Assembly (NCBI GenBank): GCA_964536085.1
Contig: CAZHWR010000003.1
Location: 1 to 64,000 of the forward strand
DNA: 64,000 nucleotides
DNA from: CAZHWR01 sp964536085
GTDB lineage: Bacteria > Bacillota > Clostridia > Oscillospirales > Ruminococcaceae
Direction: 5' to 3'
Part shown: positions 61,049 to 64,000 of the stretch, piece after piece
Numbering within the stretch: the stretch's first letter is position 1
How the letters are laid out: every line of letters begins with the position of its first letter
The notes under the pieces: model-generated
What the model was told of the DNA's origin: nothing
Seen by the model: only the letters and a program-made list of their open reading frames with translations
Database searches by the model: none
Position numbers and translations under genes: made by a program

Positions 61049-61252
61049 ATGGCAAATACACAGACAAAGGAAAAGAAAGTCGCCGTTAAGCTTTTTAAAG
61101 GCGCAGGGGCGTACGGGGACGACGTTCAGGTAATTGTGAACGGTAAGGCATTTTTGATAAAAAGAGGCGAAGAAGTCGAAGTGCCTGAATATGTTGCTGA
61201 AATTTTGAAGCAGCAGGAAGCGCAGCTTAATCTGGCGTCTGAAATATCCTAA
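61049..61252 (+). CDS. Small phage structural protein
   Basis: A 67-residue protein, MANTQTKEKKVAVKLFKGA at its start, with a beta-rich middle (VQVIVNGKAFLIKRGEEVEVPEYVAEIL in parts). Its place between capsid and connector suggests a head-completion or decoration role. No family is named with confidence. AAAGGAAT precedes the ATG. Confidence 0.65.
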   Translation: MANTQTKEKKVAVKLFKGAGAYGDDVQVIVNGKAFLIKRGEEVEVPEYVAEILKQQEAQLNLASEIS

Positions 61253-61264
61253 AGGCGGCGGCGT

Positions 61265-61585
61265 ATGAACATTGATAAAATACTGGAACGGGCAAAACAA
61301 ATAACATCCACACAGCTTTCGGATGACGAATTGAAGGAGATCGTCAACGACGGTTTTTTGATTGCGACCCGCGGACTCATGCCGACTGATATCCGTGATA
61401 TTTATATCGATGATATGCTCGGATATTATCTTCTTTCACAGATAAACCTTATAAACGGCGATTTTGCGCTTTACAACAATTATTCGGCGATGTTCAACAG
61501 CGCGCTCACCGAGTTTCGCATGATAGTTTCCGAGGTGGCGCCGACGTATCCGGACGAGCTGCAATACAAAAATCTGCTTTATTAA
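61265..61585 (+). CDS. Head-tail connector-like phage protein
   Basis: A 106-residue mostly helical protein (MNIDKILERAKQITSTQLSDDELKEIV in parts) in the position of gp6/HK97-gp6-type adaptors that join portal and tail. Length and helical content fit, but there is no diagnostic motif. AAGGCGGCG precedes the ATG. Confidence 0.6.
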   Translation: MNIDKILERAKQITSTQLSDDELKEIVNDGFLIATRGLMPTDIRDIYIDDMLGYYLLSQINLINGDFALYNNYSAMFNSALTEFRMIVSEVAPTYPDELQYKNLLY

Positions 61586-61597
61586 GGGGGTGCTGAT

Positions 61598-63001
61598 GTG
61601 GGATATTTGCCTATGCTCGACGTCGGCAACACAGGAAGCATATTAAAAAAGCAAACGTCGGGCTTTTACGGGCTTAATATGACCGGAAACGCTCAGGACA
61701 GCCAGCTTACCGACTGCAAAAATATAATGACGTCGGACATTCCCGCGCTCACTGTCAGAGGGCAGACAAAGCTTGCTAAACAGTATACCAGTTCAAAGGA
61801 TTTTGACATTAAGGTATTTCACTTTGACGATTCCATTTTCACGGTTGTTACGGATTATTCCACCTTTGCCGACGGCTGTGAATACACCTTTGACGGACAA
61901 ACGTACGAATGCGTCATGGGAGGTCGTGTGGGAAGATATCTTAAAAGCGACTTTTCAGCGGTGAAATTCAAGGATTGTATCTTTGTGCCGTACTATAACA
62001 GCGATGACAAGAGCGTTTGTATGTATATGATGACAGGTTCGCCCTCAACGTCGGCTGTGGTAATGATAGCAAGCGATGTGGAAAAACAAAACGACAACAT
62101 TCATATAGTGGCGTTTAACAACCGATTGATGTGCGTGTATTCAGATGCCGTGTGGATATGCTATGAGGACAACTTCCTTGTTTGGGACAAGTTTTATGTT
62201 GAGGGCTCAGAGCAGGGCTCGACAGATGTAAACGCGGCGGCGTGCCAGAACATACCTCTTGCAGCCGGAGGACATTTCACCGCCTGCGCGTATTATAAGG
62301 ATAAGCCGCTGATATTCAAGGAGCATGCGATGTATGCGCTGTACGGTAGCTATACGCCGTTTTCGATAGTGAAAATAGCGGACATAGGATGCATTTCGCA
62401 CGCGTCAATACAGATAATTGGCGACGATTTGCTGTTTTTGTCCGAAAACGGGCTTATGAAGTATTCGGGAGGGACTCCGTACTGTATTTCATCAGAGATC
62501 CCCGAACTGCAATATCAGGAGGTGTCCGGCTGCTGTGCGACGGACAAGTATTATTTTATCAACGAATACATGTACGACGTTAATAAAAAATGCTTTACCA
62601 AGCTGGAAGAGCGGCTTATACCGATTTGCGCGTATCAAGACAGGGTGTTTTTTTACGACCGTTCCGAAAAGCAGACGCTTGAAATGGTTTACGACGATGA
62701 TGAAGCGGACGAAGTCGTTGCATGGAGCTTTACAACGAGGGTTTACCATGAAAATTACGCTGAGAAAAAGCGGTATTCCAAGCTTAAAATCCGCATAGAG
62801 GCGTTGGAGAAAGCGGACGTTTCGGTCAGATACTCCATCGACGGCTCGGATTTCATAACTGCGGCGCAGCAGACGTTTTCAAAGCCCGAGGGTAAGATAA
62901 TAAGCCTTAATATTCCTCTGTGCGACAGCTTTCAATTCAATGTGAGCGGAACGGGCAGAGTGAAGGTGCCGTTTATCGAGCGGGAATACAGGGTGGTTTA
63001 A
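61598..63001 (+). CDS. Phage tail/stabilisation-type protein, beta-propeller-like
   Basis: A 467-residue protein rich in short beta strands with repeated aromatic and Asp turns (VFHFDDSIFTVV, VKFKDCIFVPYY, IVAFNNRLMCVY, DLLFLSENGLMKYSGG, DRVFFYDRSE), suggesting a propeller like those of podovirus head-closure or stabilisation proteins such as P22 gp10. This is inference from pattern and position. The start is GTG at 61598 with AAGGGGGTG upstream. A hairpin covers its stop codon (62986-63018). Confidence 0.55.
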   Translation: MGYLPMLDVGNTGSILKKQTSGFYGLNMTGNAQDSQLTDCKNIMTSDIPALTVRGQTKLAKQYTSSKDFDIKVFHFDDSIFTVVTDYSTFADGCEYTFDGQTYECVMGGRVGRYLKSDFSAVKFKDCIFVPYYNSDDKSVCMYMMTGSPSTSAVVMIASDVEKQNDNIHIVAFNNRLMCVYSDAVWICYEDNFLVWDKFYVEGSEQGSTDVNAAACQNIPLAAGGHFTACAYYKDKPLIFKEHAMYALYGSYTPFSIVKIADIGCISHASIQIIGDDLLFLSENGLMKYSGGTPYCISSEIPELQYQEVSGCCATDKYYFINEYMYDVNKKCFTKLEERLIPICAYQDRVFFYDRSEKQTLEMVYDDDEADEVVAWSFTTRVYHENYAEKKRYSKLKIRIEALEKADVSVRYSIDGSDFITAAQQTFSKPEGKIISLNIPLCDSFQFNVSGTGRVKVPFIEREYRVV

Positions 63002-63018
63002 TAAAAACCGCCCTGTAT
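62986..63018 (+). terminator. Hairpin over the tail-type gene stop codon
   Basis: ATACAGGGTGGTTT pairs with AAACCGCCCTGTAT (one G-U). No T-run follows, so it may be an attenuator or an mRNA processing site. Confidence 0.5.
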
Positions 63019-63072
63019 CCGGTCGGGCTGTAAACGGTTATTGCGGATTGAAAAAAGGATGTGAATAAATTA

Positions 63073-63282
63073 ATGAGTTACGACGTAAACAACACGTTTT
63101 CGGGCGTTTCAACAGTGGATCGCTTCGAAAACTCGGATGAAAAGGTGCAGTGTCTGCAAACGCAGGTCACCTCGCTGAAAAGGGATTTGGAATATCTGCT
63201 TTACAATATAGACACGGGCAATTTTTCTCAAAGACTTCAGAACGTTATTGCGTCATTGGAAGGAGGAGAAAGCGATGGCTAG
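63073..63282 (+). CDS. Small phage protein with coiled-coil tendency
   Basis: A 69-residue protein (MSYDVNNTFSGVSTVDRFEN at the start) with a heptad-like helix (QCLQTQVTSLKRDLEYLLYNI). ATG 63073 lies 13 bases after AAAGGA; GTG 63061 is too close to it. The gene overlaps the next by eight bases. Confidence 0.55.
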   Translation: MSYDVNNTFSGVSTVDRFENSDEKVQCLQTQVTSLKRDLEYLLYNIDTGNFSQRLQNVIASLEGGESDG

Positions 63283-63997
63283 TTCAAAATTCAGCTATTC
63301 AGGCTATACGAACAAATACAAAGACATTTTAAACAGCTTAAATGCGCAAAGGGAGAGCATACAAAGCTCATACGACCCTTATAAGGACGCGGATTTTGCG
63401 GTTGCGGCAAAGGAGCTTGAACGCAGGCAGAAATACGCAACGGAGGATGCCAGAGCAAAAATGAACGCCTCTGTGGGCGGAACCGGCTCGGGCACCGCCA
63501 CGGCGACCGCTATGGCGCAGGTCAACAACGATTATATCATGCGTATCAACGATCTTATCCCCGTTTACAAGCAAAAGGCACTCGACAATATTGACGCGCA
63601 AATATCGGCGTATACTCAGGCGGAAAGCGAAGATTACGAGAGATATAAAGACGAACGGCAGTTTGCTTACAACAACTATGTGGGCAACCGTGATTATCAG
63701 TATCAAAAGCAAAAGGCGGCGAAGGACTACGCGCTTCAGCTTAAAAGCTACAATCTTAAAAAGGCGGCTCAAAATGCTTCGACGGATTCGCAGAAGTATA
63801 AAAACACGGTTGCGAGCGCAACGCTTTATGCAAAGCAGCTTTGGAGCAGAAGCAGCTCGTCCGCGGTCAAGCAGACGTTCAACTATATTACTTCGCTGGG
63901 ACTTACCAAAAAGGAAACCTTGTCGATAGTTTCCAAGCTGCCGAGCAGAAACGGAAAGAAAGCGCTTGCTTTGTATTCCAGCTACAGTTCTAAATAA
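63275..63997 (+). CDS. Phage structural protein, helical and Gln/Lys/Tyr-rich
   Basis: A 240-residue protein, rich in Lys, Ala, Gln and Tyr, with long helical stretches (KDADFAVAAKELERRQKYATEDARAKM in parts; DYQYQKQKAAKDYALQLKSYNLKKAAQ in parts). A short Gly/Thr/Ala segment (GGTGSGTATATAMAQVNND) in the first third may be membrane-active, as in internal virion or ejection proteins. GGAAGGAGGAG precedes ATG 63275. Function not identified; it ends four bases before the window edge. Confidence 0.55.
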   Translation: MASSKFSYSGYTNKYKDILNSLNAQRESIQSSYDPYKDADFAVAAKELERRQKYATEDARAKMNASVGGTGSGTATATAMAQVNNDYIMRINDLIPVYKQKALDNIDAQISAYTQAESEDYERYKDERQFAYNNYVGNRDYQYQKQKAAKDYALQLKSYNLKKAAQNASTDSQKYKNTVASATLYAKQLWSRSSSSAVKQTFNYITSLGLTKKETLSIVSKLPSRNGKKALALYSSYSSK

Positions 63998-64000
63998 CGA

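Overview
The window reads as chromosome of a spore-forming, anaerobic Clostridia-type Firmicute, probably of the Oscillospiraceae/Ruminococcaceae kind. The signs are strong AGGAGG ribosome sites, sigma-A promoters, sporulation genes (spoIIE, dpaA, dpaB), an NfnAB pair, flavodoxin, an F-type ATP synthase with a sodium-type c subunit, and many clostridial conserved proteins. Genus-level placement is inference. No rRNA, tRNA or CRISPR array was seen.

Layout. 1-4.4 kb: prfB (cut by the window edge), a zinc-ribbon membrane protein, galU, and the rpsF-ssb-rpsR operon. 4.5-10.7 kb: a membrane-anchored protein, two large secreted proteins and a D,D-carboxypeptidase. 11-23 kb: housekeeping and conserved genes (metallophosphoesterase, gltX, glnS, ydbS/ydbT-like pair, ogg, DUF6062, rlmB, a dead P-type ATPase-like protein), including an array of DnaA-box-like 9-mers near 19.07 kb. 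23.1-25.2 kb: an EF-G paralogue. 25.6-27.5 kb: a decayed GATC-type restriction-modification cluster (Dam-like, DpnI-like and a third nuclease, all with lesions). 27.9-31.6 kb: spoIIE with a Spo0A-style 21-bp-spacer promoter, then a DegT-family aminotransferase. 31.7-34.8 kb: an ABC exporter whose two genes are separated by a duplicated structured repeat.

The most striking feature is at 35.6-39.9 kb. The dipicolinate synthase operon has dpaA split in two. Residues 1-130 are at 35648-36037 and residues 131-289 at 38683-39162. The two halves are separated by a 2645-bp element flanked by 17-bp direct repeats (ACGCAGTACCTACTGCG). Inside are a serine recombinase and a lipid-flippase-like membrane protein. 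Precise recombination between the repeats would restore an unbroken dpaA frame. This matches the logic of the sigK 'skin' element: a developmental, mother-cell DNA excision needed to make spore dipicolinic acid. I know of no description of this element.

40-51.7 kb: a ROK regulator, the complete atpIBEFHAGDC operon, a flavodoxin under two palindromic operators, and nfnA-nfnB. 52-54.5 kb: LexA-box-preceded dinB, a small conserved protein and a ttcA-like gene. From 54.77 kb to the right edge lies a phage morphogenesis module (late regulator, terminase small and large, portal, Prp-protease/scaffold fusion, capsid, connector, tail-type genes). It has no integrase or lysis gene in view. Its protease-scaffold gene has an internal start, and its capsid begins with a Prp cleavage motif.
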